64,000 nt of DNA from JBFMEX01 sp040752215 (GCA_040752215.1 JBFMEX010000026.1:1-64000), one strand, 5' to 3'. Shown: positions 16,751-25,978, numbered from the stretch's first letter. Numbers and translations: made by a program. Notes: generated from the letters alone by a model not told the origin.

Positions 16751-17641
16751 TCAATCGCGCTCGAGCGTCCTGCCGAGACGTCCGGCAAGATCCTGGATGA
16801 ACTGCCACGCGACGCGCCCCGATCGCCCGCCGCGTGTCATGCTCCACTCCAGCGCCTCGGCCACCAGCCTGGCGTCGGGTATGGGCAGCTCGTGGTGGGC
16901 AACGTAGCCGCGCACCATGGCGAGATAGTCGTCCTGGCTGCAATTGTGGAAGCCGAGCCAGAGCCCGAAGCGATCCGACAAAGAGACCTTCTCCTCGACC
17001 GCTTCGGAGGGATTGATCGCCGTCGAGCGCTCGTTCTCCATCATGTCGCGCGGCATCAGGTGGCGACGGTTCGACGTCGCGTAGAACAGCACGTTCTCCG
17101 GCCGGCCCTCGATGCCGCCCTCGAGCACCGCTTTGAGCGACTTGTAGCTGGTGTCGTCGTGCGAGAACGAGAGGTCGTCGCAGAACACGATAAAGCGGCT
17201 CTGATCGGCGCGCAGATGAGCGAGGCAGCGCGGCAGAGAGCCGATGTCCTCGCGGTGGATCTCCACGAGCTTAAGCCGTGCCCCCCCCTTCCTACTCCGC
17301 CGCGCGACCTCGCCGTGCACGGCCTTGACCAGCGACGACTTGCCCATGCCGCGCGCGCCCCACAACAGCGCGTTGTTGGCCGGCAGCCCCTTGGCAAAGC
17401 GCTCGGTGTTGGCGAGCAGCTGCCGGGCGCGGTCGTCGATGCCCTTGAGCAGGGCGAGCGGCACGCGGTTGATCTCGTTGACCGGCAGGAAGCCGTCCGG
17501 GCCCTGGTGCCACACGAAAGCCTCGGCGGTGGTGAAGTCCGGCGACGCCGGTGGCGGCGGGGCGAGCCGCTCGAGCGCGGCGGCGATGCGGCTCAGCGTA
17601 TCCTCGTCGGGCCGCGTCTCGGCGGTAGGTTTGCGGCTCAT
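16751..17641 (-). CDS. DUF815 AAA-type ATPase
   Basis: A 296-residue cytoplasmic P-loop ATPase of the DUF815 family. Walker A is GARGMGKSSL near residues 102-111, a Walker B-like FIVFCDDLSF lies near 153-162, and the sensor region YATSNRRHLMP follows near 190. The cellular role is not established. The ATG at 17641 matches the family amino end; the longer frame is not conserved. It is divergent from yajC, as in many Hyphomicrobiales. An eight-C run near 17281-17288 lies inside the frame without breaking it. Confidence 0.88.
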   Translation of the reverse strand: MSRKPTAETRPDEDTLSRIAAALERLAPPPPASPDFTTAEAFVWHQGPDGFLPVNEINRVPLALLKGIDDRARQLLANTERFAKGLPANNALLWGARGMGKSSLVKAVHGEVARRSRKGGARLKLVEIHREDIGSLPRCLAHLRADQSRFIVFCDDLSFSHDDTSYKSLKAVLEGGIEGRPENVLFYATSNRRHLMPRDMMENERSTAINPSEAVEEKVSLSDRFGLWLGFHNCSQDDYLAMVRGYVAHHELPIPDARLVAEALEWSMTRGGRSGRVAWQFIQDLAGRLGRTLERD

Positions 17642-17770
17642 GGGTCTCGTTTCGCTTGGGCTGGGGCAGGGTGGGGACCGGCCGGGCAGGCTGCACGCTG
17701 AGCGCCCTTGCCCGGCCCGATCCAGGCTGAAAGAGCAGGTCGGAAAGCCGTTCGCAAGCCCGCTATTGGG

Positions 17771-17798
17771 TTGCAAAGCCGTCCTCGGCGACTATAGT
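17771..17798 (+). promoter_or_regulatory. sigma-70 promoter for yajC-secDF
   Basis: TTGCAA at 17771-17776 and TATAGT at 17793-17798 are spaced 16 bases. The predicted transcript start near 17805 leaves a leader of about 140 bases before yajC. This is the only clear signal in the 303-base DUF815-yajC gap (17642-17944), which otherwise holds nothing recognisable. Confidence 0.6.
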
Positions 17799-17944
17799 CC
17801 GGCCCAATTCGGGCGAGCCGGGCTCGCGGGGACGGCCTCCTCGCGCGCAGGCTCGGTTTGCGCGTCGATCCGAGGGCCGAGCTTGGCCGGTCGACAGACG
17901 AGGGAAGCACGCAACCGGCGTGCCCAACGACAAGGGAAGAGTGC

Positions 17945-18277
17945 ATGCTCATCACTCCGGCACTTGCGCAGGCGCCTGGCGGCGGCGCACCGGGTTTCGA
18001 CCTGATGATCCCGATCCTGCTGATGATCGTGATCTTCTATTTCCTGATCATCCGCCCGCAGTCGCAGCGCACCAAGCAGCACCGCGAGATGGTCGACAAG
18101 GTGCGCCGTGGCGACACCGTCGTGACCTCCGGCGGCTTCATCGCCAAGGTGGTGCGCGTGCCCGACAACTCCGACGAGGTGGAGGTCGAGCTGTCCGAGA
18201 ACATGCGCGTGCGCGTGTTGCGCTCGACGCTGATGGACGTGCGCTCCAAGGGCGAGCCGGTCAAGGAGAGTGCCTGA
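17945..18277 (+). CDS. yajC: preprotein translocase subunit YajC
   Basis: YajC is a small inner-membrane partner of SecDF. The 110-residue protein has one membrane helix (about 17-38; MIPILLMIVIFYFLIIRPQ), then the basic QRTKQH segment and the beta domain with GDTVVTSGGFIAKV. The ATG at 17945 lies eight bases after GGAAGAG. It heads yajC-secD-secF and is served by the promoter at 17771-17798. Confidence 0.96.
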   Translation: MLITPALAQAPGGGAPGFDLMIPILLMIVIFYFLIIRPQSQRTKQHREMVDKVRRGDTVVTSGGFIAKVVRVPDNSDEVEVELSENMRVRVLRSTLMDVRSKGEPVKESA

Positions 18278-18350
18278 TCCGGCCGGCGCGTACGGGCGGC
18301 TCGAGGGCGCCCGGTAACGCGCCAAGACTGCAACCGAGGCCCACTGCACC

Positions 18351-19967
18351 ATGCTGCATTTCGAACGCTGGAAGATCATCGCCATCGTGCTCGCGGCAAT
18401 TGCCGGCGTCGTGTTCGCGATGCCGAATATCTTCGCCAAGGAAACAGTGGCCGGCTGGCCTGCCTTCCTGCCCAAGAAGCAGGTGAGCCTCGGCCTCGAT
18501 CTCAGGGGTGGCGCCCACCTGCTGCTGCAGATGGACAGCGCCGAACTCAGGAAGGACTGGCTGGAGACGATCCGCGACGACGCCAGAAAGCAGCTGCGCG
18601 ACGCCAAGATCGGTTTTACCGGTCTCGGCGTCGCCGGCAACGGCGTGCAGGTCAAGCTGCTGAAGCCGGAAGAGGGCGACAAGGCGCTCGCCGAGCTGAA
18701 GAAGCTGATCCAGCCGATCGGCAACGCGATCCTCGGCACCAGCGGCAACGACATCGAGGTGACCAAGGTCGACGACACGACGCTCTTGCTGCAGCCGACC
18801 GAGCAGGGCATTCAGCAGCGCACCTCGAATGCCTCCGGCGCGGCGATCGAGACCGTGCGCCGGCGCATTGACGCGATGGGCACGACCGAGCCGAACATCG
18901 TCCGCCAGGGCCTCGACCGCATCCTGGTGCAGGTGCCGGGCCTCAGCGATACCGCGCAGTTGAAGAAGATCCTCGGCGACACCGCGAAGCTCACGTTCCA
19001 TGACGTGCATCCGCAGACGTCAGGCGAGGAGGCGCGCCAGACGCGGGTGCCGTTCGGCTACAAGATCTATCCCTCGGCCGAACGCGACGGCTTCGAGTAC
19101 CTGTTGAAGGAGACCCCCGTCGTCCACGGCGACGATCTGGTCGACGCGCAGCCCGCTTTCGATCAGCGCACCAACGAGCCGATCATCTCGTTCCGCTTCA
19201 ACCAGTCGGGCGCACGCAAGTTCGGCGCCTTCACCAAGGACAACGTCGGCCGCCCGTTCGCGATCGTGCTCGACGACAAGGTGTTGTCCGCGCCGGTGAT
19301 CCGCGAGCCGATCCTCGGTGGCTCGGGGCAGATCTCCGGCCGGTTCACGGTCGAGACGGCGAACAACCTAGCCATCCAGCTGCGCTCTGGCGCGCTGCCG
19401 ACCAAGCTGACGATTGTCGAGGAGCGCACCGTCGGACCCTCGCTCGGCGCCGATTCGATCGAGGCCGGCTCTCTGGCCGGTATCATCGGTACGACGGCGA
19501 CGCTGATCCTGACGGTCGTCGCCTATGGCACGTTCGGGGTGTTCGCCGCCATCTCGCTGATCCTCAACGGCGTGCTGGTGGTGGCGATCATGACGATGAT
19601 CGGTGCCACGCTGACGCTGCCGGGCATCGCCGGCCTGGTGCTGACCGTCGGCATGGCGGTCGACGCCAACGTGCTGATCTACGAGCGTATCCGCGAGGAG
19701 CTGCGCAACGGCAAGACGGCGATCGCGGCTATCGACACCGGATTCAGCCGTGCCATGGTGACGATCGCCGACAGCCAGCTGACGACGCTCGTCGCTGCGA
19801 TGATCATGTTCTGGCTCGGCTCTGGCCCGATCCGCGGCTTCGCGGTCACGTTGACGATCGGCATCTTCACCTCGGTATTCACCGCCGTCACCGTCACGCG
19901 CCTGCTGGTGGCGCTGTGGCTGAAGAGCCGTGCCGGCCGGGGCCGCGCCATCGAAGTGCCGATCTGA
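18351..19967 (+). CDS. secD: protein translocase subunit SecD
   Basis: SecD is the larger half of the proton-driven SecDF motor that pulls secreted proteins across the membrane. The 538-residue protein has a first helix (about 8-27), the LGLDLRGGAHLLL motif near 45-57, a large periplasmic P1 domain, and five carboxyl helices with VGMAVDANVLIYERIREE near 430-447. It lies 73 bases after yajC and 12 before secF. A weak ribosome binding site precedes the ATG. Confidence 0.97.
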   Translation: MLHFERWKIIAIVLAAIAGVVFAMPNIFAKETVAGWPAFLPKKQVSLGLDLRGGAHLLLQMDSAELRKDWLETIRDDARKQLRDAKIGFTGLGVAGNGVQVKLLKPEEGDKALAELKKLIQPIGNAILGTSGNDIEVTKVDDTTLLLQPTEQGIQQRTSNASGAAIETVRRRIDAMGTTEPNIVRQGLDRILVQVPGLSDTAQLKKILGDTAKLTFHDVHPQTSGEEARQTRVPFGYKIYPSAERDGFEYLLKETPVVHGDDLVDAQPAFDQRTNEPIISFRFNQSGARKFGAFTKDNVGRPFAIVLDDKVLSAPVIREPILGGSGQISGRFTVETANNLAIQLRSGALPTKLTIVEERTVGPSLGADSIEAGSLAGIIGTTATLILTVVAYGTFGVFAAISLILNGVLVVAIMTMIGATLTLPGIAGLVLTVGMAVDANVLIYERIREELRNGKTAIAAIDTGFSRAMVTIADSQLTTLVAAMIMFWLGSGPIRGFAVTLTIGIFTSVFTAVTVTRLLVALWLKSRAGRGRAIEVPI

Positions 19968-19979
19968 GCAGGGCTAGCC

Positions 19980-20939
19980 ATGAATCTCGTACCCGACTTC
20001 AAGGGCTTCGATTTCTTTCCGCACGGCACGCGTCTGCCGTTCATGCGGTTCAAGGGGCTCTGCTTCGGCCTCTCGATCGTGTTCATGGTCGCATCGCTGC
20101 TGCTCGTGTTCACCAAGGGGCTCAATTTCGGCGTGGACTTCAAGGGTGGCTCGCTGATCGAGGTGCAGTCCAAGTCGGGCCCCGTGGATCTCGCGAGGAT
20201 CCGCAGCGCGCTCGGCGATCTTGGCCTCGGCGACATGCAGATCCAGACCTTCGGCCAGCCGAGCGACGTGCTGATCCGCGTCGAGCAGCAGCCGGGCGGC
20301 GAGGCGGCGCAGCAGGAGGCGTTGAGGAAGGTCATCGGCGCGCTCGGCGAAGGGTTCACGCAGCGCCGCGTCGAGGTCGTCGGGCCGGTGGTCTCCGGCG
20401 AGCTCAGGATGACCGGCACGATCGCCGTGCTGGTGTCGATCCTCGCCATCATCGTCTACGTGTGGTTCCGCTTCGAGTGGCAGTTCGCGCTCGGCACCGT
20501 CGTCGCGCTGACCCACGACGTGCTGGTGACCGTCGGCGTGTTCTCACTGTTCAGCCTCGAGTTCGATCTCTCGATCGTCGCTGCGCTGCTGACCATTCTT
20601 GGCTACTCGGTCAACGACACCGTCGTCGTCTCCGACCGCATCCGCGAGAACCTGCGCAAGTACAAAAAGATGGATCTGACCGAGCTGCTCGACCTGTCGA
20701 TCAACGAGACCCTGTCGCGCACCATCCTGACCGGCGCGACGACGATCGTGGTGCTGCTGGCGCTCTATTTCTTCGGCGGCGAGGTGATCCGCAACTTCAC
20801 GTTCGCGATGCTGTTCGGCGTGCTGATCGGCACCTACTCGTCGATCTTCATCGCCGCGCCGCTGCTCGGCTATCTGGGTGTCAAGCGCGACTGGAGCGGC
20901 GCCGAGACCAAGCCGCGGCCGGCTGCGAGCCGGGCCTGA
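19980..20939 (+). CDS. secF: protein translocase subunit SecF
   Basis: SecF completes the SecDF channel-assisting complex. The 319-residue protein has the LNFGVDFKGGSLIEV motif near 47-61, six membrane helices and the conserved GYSVNDTVVVSDRIRENLR segment near 211-229. It is followed after 25 bases by an Mth938-domain gene, an order shared with other alphaproteobacteria. Confidence 0.97.
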   Translation: MNLVPDFKGFDFFPHGTRLPFMRFKGLCFGLSIVFMVASLLLVFTKGLNFGVDFKGGSLIEVQSKSGPVDLARIRSALGDLGLGDMQIQTFGQPSDVLIRVEQQPGGEAAQQEALRKVIGALGEGFTQRRVEVVGPVVSGELRMTGTIAVLVSILAIIVYVWFRFEWQFALGTVVALTHDVLVTVGVFSLFSLEFDLSIVAALLTILGYSVNDTVVVSDRIRENLRKYKKMDLTELLDLSINETLSRTILTGATTIVVLLALYFFGGEVIRNFTFAMLFGVLIGTYSSIFIAAPLLGYLGVKRDWSGAETKPRPAASRA

Positions 20940-20964
20940 TTGGCACGAGGAGGCGCGAGGCGCC

Positions 20965-21342
20965 ATGGCCGAGCAAGCTGCGCGCTACCCGTATCGGGCG
21001 CCGATCGACGCCTACGGCAACGGCGGCTTTCGCTTCGCCGGCATGAGCCACAAAGGCTCGCTGCTGTGCCTGCCGAGCGGCATCCACGCCTGGGCGGCGG
21101 GCGATACGGCTGGGATGACGCTCTCCGCGCTCGCGCCGGCGCTCGCCGAGGCCGGGGGCTACGAGCTGCTGCTGCTCGGGACCGGGCGCGAACAGGTCTT
21201 TCCCGATCCCGAGGTGCGATTGGCCTTCGCCGAGGCCGGCATCGGTCTCGAAGTGATGGGAACCGGGGCCGCCGCCCGCACCTACAACGTGCTGTTGGCC
21301 GAAGGCCGGTCCGTCGCCGCGGCGCTGATTGCCGTCGTCTGA
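20965..21342 (+). CDS. Mth938/DUF498-domain protein, NDUFAF3 homologue
   Basis: A 125-residue cytoplasmic protein with the Mth938-like fold, the bacterial counterpart of mitochondrial complex I assembly factor NDUFAF3. Visible family segments are APIDAYGNGGFRF, GTGREQVFPDPEV and TGAAARTYNVLLAEGR. The ATG at 20965 follows GCGAGG. It lies directly behind secF and two genes before an NDUFAF6-like gene, a pairing conserved in alphaproteobacteria that supports a role in NADH dehydrogenase assembly. This role is inferred from the mitochondrial homologues. Confidence 0.85.
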   Translation: MAEQAARYPYRAPIDAYGNGGFRFAGMSHKGSLLCLPSGIHAWAAGDTAGMTLSALAPALAEAGGYELLLLGTGREQVFPDPEVRLAFAEAGIGLEVMGTGAAARTYNVLLAEGRSVAAALIAVV

Positions 21343-21355
21343 AGGAAGGATCGCC

Positions 21356-21958
21356 ATGCGCGAGCTGCTGTCGAGCCCCGGCCGCGCACTCCTCGCAGGT
21401 TTCGTGCTGGCGGTGCTGGCGCTCCTGGCGTGGATGTCGGCAGAGCGGGTGGATGCGCTCGGCCTCGTGTCGTTCCTGCTGCGCGCCGTGCACGTGCTTG
21501 CCGCGATGATCTGGGTGGGGCTGGTATGGTTCGTCAACCTCATCCAGCACAAGGCGTTGAGCGAGGCCGATGCCGCCGAGCGCGCGGCGATCGTCAAGCT
21601 CGTCGTGCCCCGTGTTGCGCACTCCTTCCGCCACGCCTCGCACCTCACCGTGCTCACCGGCGTGCTGCTTCTGGCGACGACGGGCTACGTGCTCACCGGC
21701 CCTGTGTTCGCGTCCGAGGTCCATCTGCCGGCTTCACGTGAGCTGATGCTGTGTCTCGGCGCGCTCGGCGGCCTCGCGATGTGGGTGATCGTGCACGCGC
21801 TCATATGGAAGCACCTGAGGGTAGTGCTCGGGATCGATCCCGGCGACACCGAGGCCAGGGCGACGGCGCGCGCCACCGCCGGCTTCTGGGCGCGCGTCAA
21901 TCTGATGCTCGCGATCCCGGTCACGATCCTGATGGTTGCCGCCGCGCACCTCTATTGA
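21356..21958 (+). CDS. integral membrane protein, urate-oxidase-N/CopD-like
   Basis: A 200-residue inner-membrane protein with about four to five helices (near 10-28, 38-60, 95-117, 130-155, 175-198). Conserved-looking histidines sit at helix edges (AVHVLAAMIWVG, HSFRHASHL, VHALIWKHL), reminiscent of membrane haem or metal-binding families such as PF06181 or CopD. GAAGGAAGGA precedes the ATG at 21356. It lies between the NDUFAF3- and NDUFAF6-like genes. No firm function can be given. Confidence 0.6.
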   Translation: MRELLSSPGRALLAGFVLAVLALLAWMSAERVDALGLVSFLLRAVHVLAAMIWVGLVWFVNLIQHKALSEADAAERAAIVKLVVPRVAHSFRHASHLTVLTGVLLLATTGYVLTGPVFASEVHLPASRELMLCLGALGGLAMWVIVHALIWKHLRVVLGIDPGDTEARATARATAGFWARVNLMLAIPVTILMVAAAHLY

Positions 21959-21975
21959 GAAGCGAGGCGCGCCGC

Positions 21976-22782
21976 ATGAGTCAGGGGCGGACGGCGGACC
22001 GAGGTGCAGCCGACCGGGCGGCCGTATGGGCGGCAGCGCGCGCCAACGACATCGACCACTATTTGGCCGCGCTTCTGGCGCCGCGCGCGGCGCGCGCCGA
22101 CCTCGTCGCGCTCGCCGCTTTCGTCGGCGAGATCGATCGCATCCCGCTGCTCGTGCACGATCCGCTGCTGGCCGAGATCCGCCTGCATTGGTGGCGCGAG
22201 CATCTGGAGAGCCTCGCACCCGGCACGCGCAGCGGCAATCCGATTGCCGACGGGATGGCAGAGGTCGTCCTTCGCCGTGGCCTCGATCCGACACGCCTCA
22301 TGGCGATCGTCGATGCCGGCTCCATGCTGGTCGAGCAGGACGGCATTGCGACGCCGGCACGGCTCGCGGCTTTTCTCGACGCGCGGGAGGGAAGCGCGAT
22401 GCGTCTCGCCGCGAGCATCCTCGGCGCCGAAGGGGGAGACTGGAGCGACGGCCTCGATGCCGCCGCGCGCGCCTACGGACTTGTCCGCCTCCTGCTCGAT
22501 TTTCCGGCACACCGCGAGCGCGGGCGCGCGTTGGCTGCGGCGGACGCCGAGGCCACGGCAACTCTCGCTGGTGACGTCCGCCGTCATCTCGGCTTCGCAC
22601 GCCGGGCGTTGACCGGCGCACCGCGCGAGATCGTGATTGCCGCGCTGCCGGCTGCCCTTGTCGAGCCCTATTTGCGCGTATTGGAGAAGAGCCCTCGTGC
22701 GCCGACCCACGCGCAGCGCCGTGACATTCGGCCGCTTACTCGCGCGTGGCGGCTGTGGCGGGCGCGCCGGCGAGGCATCTGA
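21976..22782 (+). CDS. squalene/phytoene synthase-fold protein, NDUFAF6-like
   Basis: A 268-residue member of the squalene/phytoene synthase superfamily, of the subgroup that includes mitochondrial complex I assembly factor NDUFAF6. The fold is evident (AAFVGEIDRIP, RLHWWREHLE, AYGLVRLLLDFP) but the Asp-rich prenyl-diphosphate motif (DxxxD) is not preserved, so isoprenoid synthesis is unlikely. The ATG at 21976 is 17 bases after the preceding gene. Linkage to secDF and the NDUFAF3 homologue supports a complex I assembly role. Confidence 0.78.
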   Translation: MSQGRTADRGAADRAAVWAAARANDIDHYLAALLAPRAARADLVALAAFVGEIDRIPLLVHDPLLAEIRLHWWREHLESLAPGTRSGNPIADGMAEVVLRRGLDPTRLMAIVDAGSMLVEQDGIATPARLAAFLDAREGSAMRLAASILGAEGGDWSDGLDAAARAYGLVRLLLDFPAHRERGRALAAADAEATATLAGDVRRHLGFARRALTGAPREIVIAALPAALVEPYLRVLEKSPRAPTHAQRRDIRPLTRAWRLWRARRRGI

Positions 22783-22812
22783 GAAGCACGCGACGAAGAG
22801 GGGGACTGCGGG

Positions 22813-24729
22813 ATGACCCTACGAGTATGGCGGAGGATGGCCGTGTTGGCGGCACTCGTGTCGGTTGCCGGCACGGTGCCGGCGCTGGCCGGCCCGAGCA
22901 TCGAGTGGCGTGTCGCCAATCCGTTCCGCTTTTTCAACGATCCGGCCGACACCGAGATTCATCGCGCCACGTTCATCAGCCTGACGCCGGAGGAGCGCCG
23001 CTCACCGGTGCTGGCCGCCGAGCGTCAGCTCGGCCAGCGCCATCCCGACGGCTGGGCGGCCACCATGTACCGCAAGACGTGCTGGAATTGGACCCGGAAC
23101 CGCTACGAGTGTCCGGACGGCGAGAGCTACATCACGCCCGAGAGCCACGCAGTCGTCGCCGAGGTCAAGGGCATCGACGATGCGGAGGTCGTCTGCACGT
23201 GGCAGACCGGAGCCGGCAAGCGCCGCCGCGGTCGCCAGCACGGAGAGGCCAGCACGCAGGCATGCAGCGAGCCGGTCGAGCTCGATATTCCCTATCCCGA
23301 GGGCGCGCTCGTCACCGTCTCGGTCGGCGGTGTCGAGGTGGCTCGCCAGCGCATCGTGGTCAAGGATCTGTTCGTCGTCGGCATGGGCGACAGCTTCGGC
23401 TCGGGCGAGGGCAATCCCGACATTCCGGTCCGCCTCTCGCCCGAGCGCACCGCCGACTACTCCAAGCCGTCGAAGAACGGCGACGGCGATCTGACCGGCT
23501 ATCCGGCGCGCATCGGCGCCTGGAAGCAGATCGGCGACAAGACCTTCATCGAGGAGAGCGCACGCTGGCTGGACCAGGCGTGCCACCGCTCGCTCTATTC
23601 CTACCAGATGCGCGTCGCCTTGCAGATCGCGCTCGAGGATCCGCACCGCGCCGTCACCTATGCCGGCTTCGCCTGTTCCGGTGCGGAGACAACGTTCGGC
23701 CTGTTCCTGCGCTACAAGGGTAACGAGTGGGTGCCGAACCCGCCCGACCTGTCGCAGATCTCAGCCGCCGCCGCCGCGCAGTGCGGCAGGGAGGAGGCGG
23801 AGCCGCAGGATCTGCCCGAGGCCTATCACATGAAGGGCCAGGTCGAGGAGCTGAAGGGCGGCCTCGTGCTCAGGAAGTGCGAGGCCGAGAAGGCGCGCAA
23901 GATCGATCTCGTTCTGCTCTCGATCGGCGGCAACGACATCGGCTTCTCGCGCCTGCTGGCCAACGCGGTCCTCGCCGACCAGTCGACCTTGAAGAAGCTC
24001 GGCGGCTGGTTCGGCCAGGTACACGGTCTGGCCGAGGCGCGCCCGCAGCTCGCCCGGCTCGGCGATCGCTACAAGTCGCTCAATCGCGCGCTGCACAACA
24101 TCCTGCACATCCCCTGGAACGAGAGCGACCGCATCGTGCTGACCGGCTATCCGGGCCTGGCGCTGTTGGGGGACGGCAGCGAAGTGTGTCCCGACGGCGA
24201 TGCCGGCATGGAGGTCTACCCCGATTTCCGGTTGAGCGAGGCGCGGGCCAAGGACGGTACGCAGATCGCCGAGAAGCTGCACCGGCTGATGCGCCAGAGC
24301 GCACGCACCTACGGCTGGACGTTCGCCGAATCCCATCGCCGCCAGTTTATCGGCCGCGGCATCTGTGCCGGCTTCACCGATTCCGCGTTCTCGATCGCCG
24401 ACGACCTGAGATTGCCGCGCCGGATTGGCCACGAGTGGCGGCCCTACAATCCCTCGGATTATCGGGCCTATGTGCCGCGCCAGCGCTGGTTCCGAACCCC
24501 CAACGACGCCTATTTGACCGGCAACTTCCACGTCGAGCCGTCGCTGATCCAGAAGGCGCTGAAGCTCGAGAGCCTGCAGTGGTTCCAGCTGCTGCTCGCC
24601 TCGACGTACTCGGGCGCGTTCCATCCGACCGCCGAGGGACACGCGGCGATCGCGGATGCGACCATCGAGCAGGCGCGCGCGGTGATCGAGAAGTACAACG
24701 GCGCGACACGCGTCTCGTCATCGCCATGA
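22813..24729 (+). CDS. exported SGNH/GDSL-type hydrolase
   Basis: A 638-residue secreted protein. It has a cleavable signal (about 1-26, ending PALA), a domain of unknown type (about 27-185) containing Cys pairs and a beta-rich stretch, and an SGNH hydrolase domain from about 187. Block I is GMGDSFGSGEG with the Ser near 195, block III is SIGGNDIGFS, and the carboxyl block is FHPTAEGH, giving a complete catalytic set. Between blocks are long insertions, so it is larger than simple esterases. Substrate is unknown; an extracellular ester or a glycan acetyl group is possible. AGAGGGGG precedes the start. Confidence 0.75.
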   Translation: MTLRVWRRMAVLAALVSVAGTVPALAGPSIEWRVANPFRFFNDPADTEIHRATFISLTPEERRSPVLAAERQLGQRHPDGWAATMYRKTCWNWTRNRYECPDGESYITPESHAVVAEVKGIDDAEVVCTWQTGAGKRRRGRQHGEASTQACSEPVELDIPYPEGALVTVSVGGVEVARQRIVVKDLFVVGMGDSFGSGEGNPDIPVRLSPERTADYSKPSKNGDGDLTGYPARIGAWKQIGDKTFIEESARWLDQACHRSLYSYQMRVALQIALEDPHRAVTYAGFACSGAETTFGLFLRYKGNEWVPNPPDLSQISAAAAAQCGREEAEPQDLPEAYHMKGQVEELKGGLVLRKCEAEKARKIDLVLLSIGGNDIGFSRLLANAVLADQSTLKKLGGWFGQVHGLAEARPQLARLGDRYKSLNRALHNILHIPWNESDRIVLTGYPGLALLGDGSEVCPDGDAGMEVYPDFRLSEARAKDGTQIAEKLHRLMRQSARTYGWTFAESHRRQFIGRGICAGFTDSAFSIADDLRLPRRIGHEWRPYNPSDYRAYVPRQRWFRTPNDAYLTGNFHVEPSLIQKALKLESLQWFQLLLASTYSGAFHPTAEGHAAIADATIEQARAVIEKYNGATRVSSSP

Positions 24730-24748
24730 CGGGACACGCGCTCGTGTG

Positions 24749-25018
24749 TCAGCAAAGCCTGAACTCCGTGCCGACGAGCTTGATCTCGGCCGGCGAGACG
24801 AGGCCGCGGTGGGCGACTGTCACCTTGAACAGCTTGCCTTCGAGATTGGCGGTCCAATAGTCGAGGAACGCCGCCAGCTTGGGAAAGCGCGGGTGGAGGT
24901 CGTAGTCCTGCCAGATGTAAGCCTGCAGCAGAGAAGGATGATCGGGCAGGCGATAGAGGATCTCTGCGGTCGTCAGGCTGAAGCCGCGAAGCTGGGCGGC
25001 GAAATCCCGGTCTGGCAT
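24749..25018 (-). CDS. usg: Usg family protein
   Basis: An 89-residue protein of the Usg family, first named as an upstream gene of a trp region in Caulobacter. It has the hallmark stretch LTTAEILYRLPDHPSLLQ and then YIWQDYDLHPRFP. Its biochemical role is unknown. GGAGG lies eight bases before the ATG at 25018; the longer frame is not conserved. No tryptophan genes are present nearby, and it is convergent with the SGNH hydrolase gene. Confidence 0.85.
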   Translation of the reverse strand: MPDRDFAAQLRGFSLTTAEILYRLPDHPSLLQAYIWQDYDLHPRFPKLAAFLDYWTANLEGKLFKVTVAHRGLVSPAEIKLVGTEFRLC

Positions 25019-25253
25019 GCGTCCTCCGCTCGTGAGAGTGGACAGGGAGCGACTTCCCATCGAACGATGATACGTGCGATTCTGTCGCCGAAAAACGACG
25101 AATTCGCCTGACCGCGCGGTGTGCTGGCAGCTGGACGAGGTCATTGCTGCCAACGCCGGCCATTGCGTGCCGCGGGAGCGGCCATCGGGCGGGCGGGTGA
25201 CGGTGGAGCGGATCGGCTGTCGCCAATCCGGCATCGACGTGGAGTGGAAGCCC

Positions 25254-25898
25254 ATGATCGAGACCGCGCTGACCAGCTTTGCGATGTTCTTCGCCACCAT
25301 TGGTCCGATCGAGGCGGCGGCGCTGTTCGCGACTCTGACGGCAAATCTTGGCCGGCGCGAGCGCAACCGGCTGGCATTGCGGGCGGTGGTGATCGCGAGC
25401 TTGATCCTGGTCGTGTTCACGGTGCTCGGTCAGGCGCTGCTCGCTCGCCTCGGCGTCTCGCTTGCCGCGCTGCAGACGGCGGGCGGCGTGATCCTGCTCC
25501 TGATCGCGCTCGACATGGTGTTCGCGCGGCCATCGAGCAGCTTCCGTCTGACGCCCAAGGAGGGCGAGGAGGCGGAGCGAAGGGACGACATCGCAGTGTT
25601 CCCGCTGGCGACGCCGCTGCTCGCCGGCCCGGGGGCCATGAGCGCGGCGATCCTGCTCGCCGCCGGCGCGGGAGGCGATCCGGCGCGGATCGCTGCCGTG
25701 CTATGCGCGCTGGGCGCGGTGATGGCGCTGTCGCTCGCCATGCTGGTGCTGGCAAAAGAGATGACCGGGCTGCTCGGCGTCACCGCCGAGCGCGTGCTGA
25801 TGCGCGTTTTCGGCATACTGCTCGCCGGCATTGCCGTGCAGGCGGCGTTCGACGGGCTGGCGGCGAGCGGGCTGTTGCGGCCTGCGAGCACGGGGTGA
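25254..25898 (+). CDS. MarC family integral membrane protein
   Basis: A 214-residue protein with about six membrane helices, of the MarC (UPF0056) family. The family motifs FFATIGPIEAA near 12-22 and FPLATPLLAGPGAMSAAI near 112-129 are clear. Despite the historical name no drug-transport role is established. GGAG precedes the ATG at 25254. Hairpins that could terminate transcription follow at 25908-25978. Confidence 0.88.
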   Translation: MIETALTSFAMFFATIGPIEAAALFATLTANLGRRERNRLALRAVVIASLILVVFTVLGQALLARLGVSLAALQTAGGVILLLIALDMVFARPSSSFRLTPKEGEEAERRDDIAVFPLATPLLAGPGAMSAAILLAAGAGGDPARIAAVLCALGAVMALSLAMLVLAKEMTGLLGVTAERVLMRVFGILLAGIAVQAAFDGLAASGLLRPASTG

Positions 25899-25907
25899 GC
25901 AAGAAAT

Positions 25908-25926
25908 TGGCCGGCAAAGCCGGCCA
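25908..25926 (-). terminator. hairpin between marC and the small secreted-peptide gene
   Basis: TGGCCGGC (25908-25915) pairs with GCCGGCCA (25919-25926) around AAA. On the minus strand it is followed by ATTTCTT, so it may terminate the small gene at 26017-26142. Confidence 0.5.
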
Positions 25927-25950
25927 GTGGTCGGGAGGAAGGTCGGGCAT

Positions 25951-25978
25951 GGAGCACCGACCGACCAGCCGGTGCTCC
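25951..25978. terminator. second hairpin downstream of marC
   Basis: GGAGCACCG (25951-25959) and CGGTGCTCC (25970-25978) are perfect nine-base arms. It lies between convergent genes and may slow or stop transcription from either side; no T-tract is present. Confidence 0.4.

Noticed and set aside
17281..17288. Run of eight C bases inside the DUF815 gene, a possible phase-variation or frameshift site.
   Set aside because: The frame continues through it with normal family sequence on both sides, and such runs are common in GC-rich DNA.
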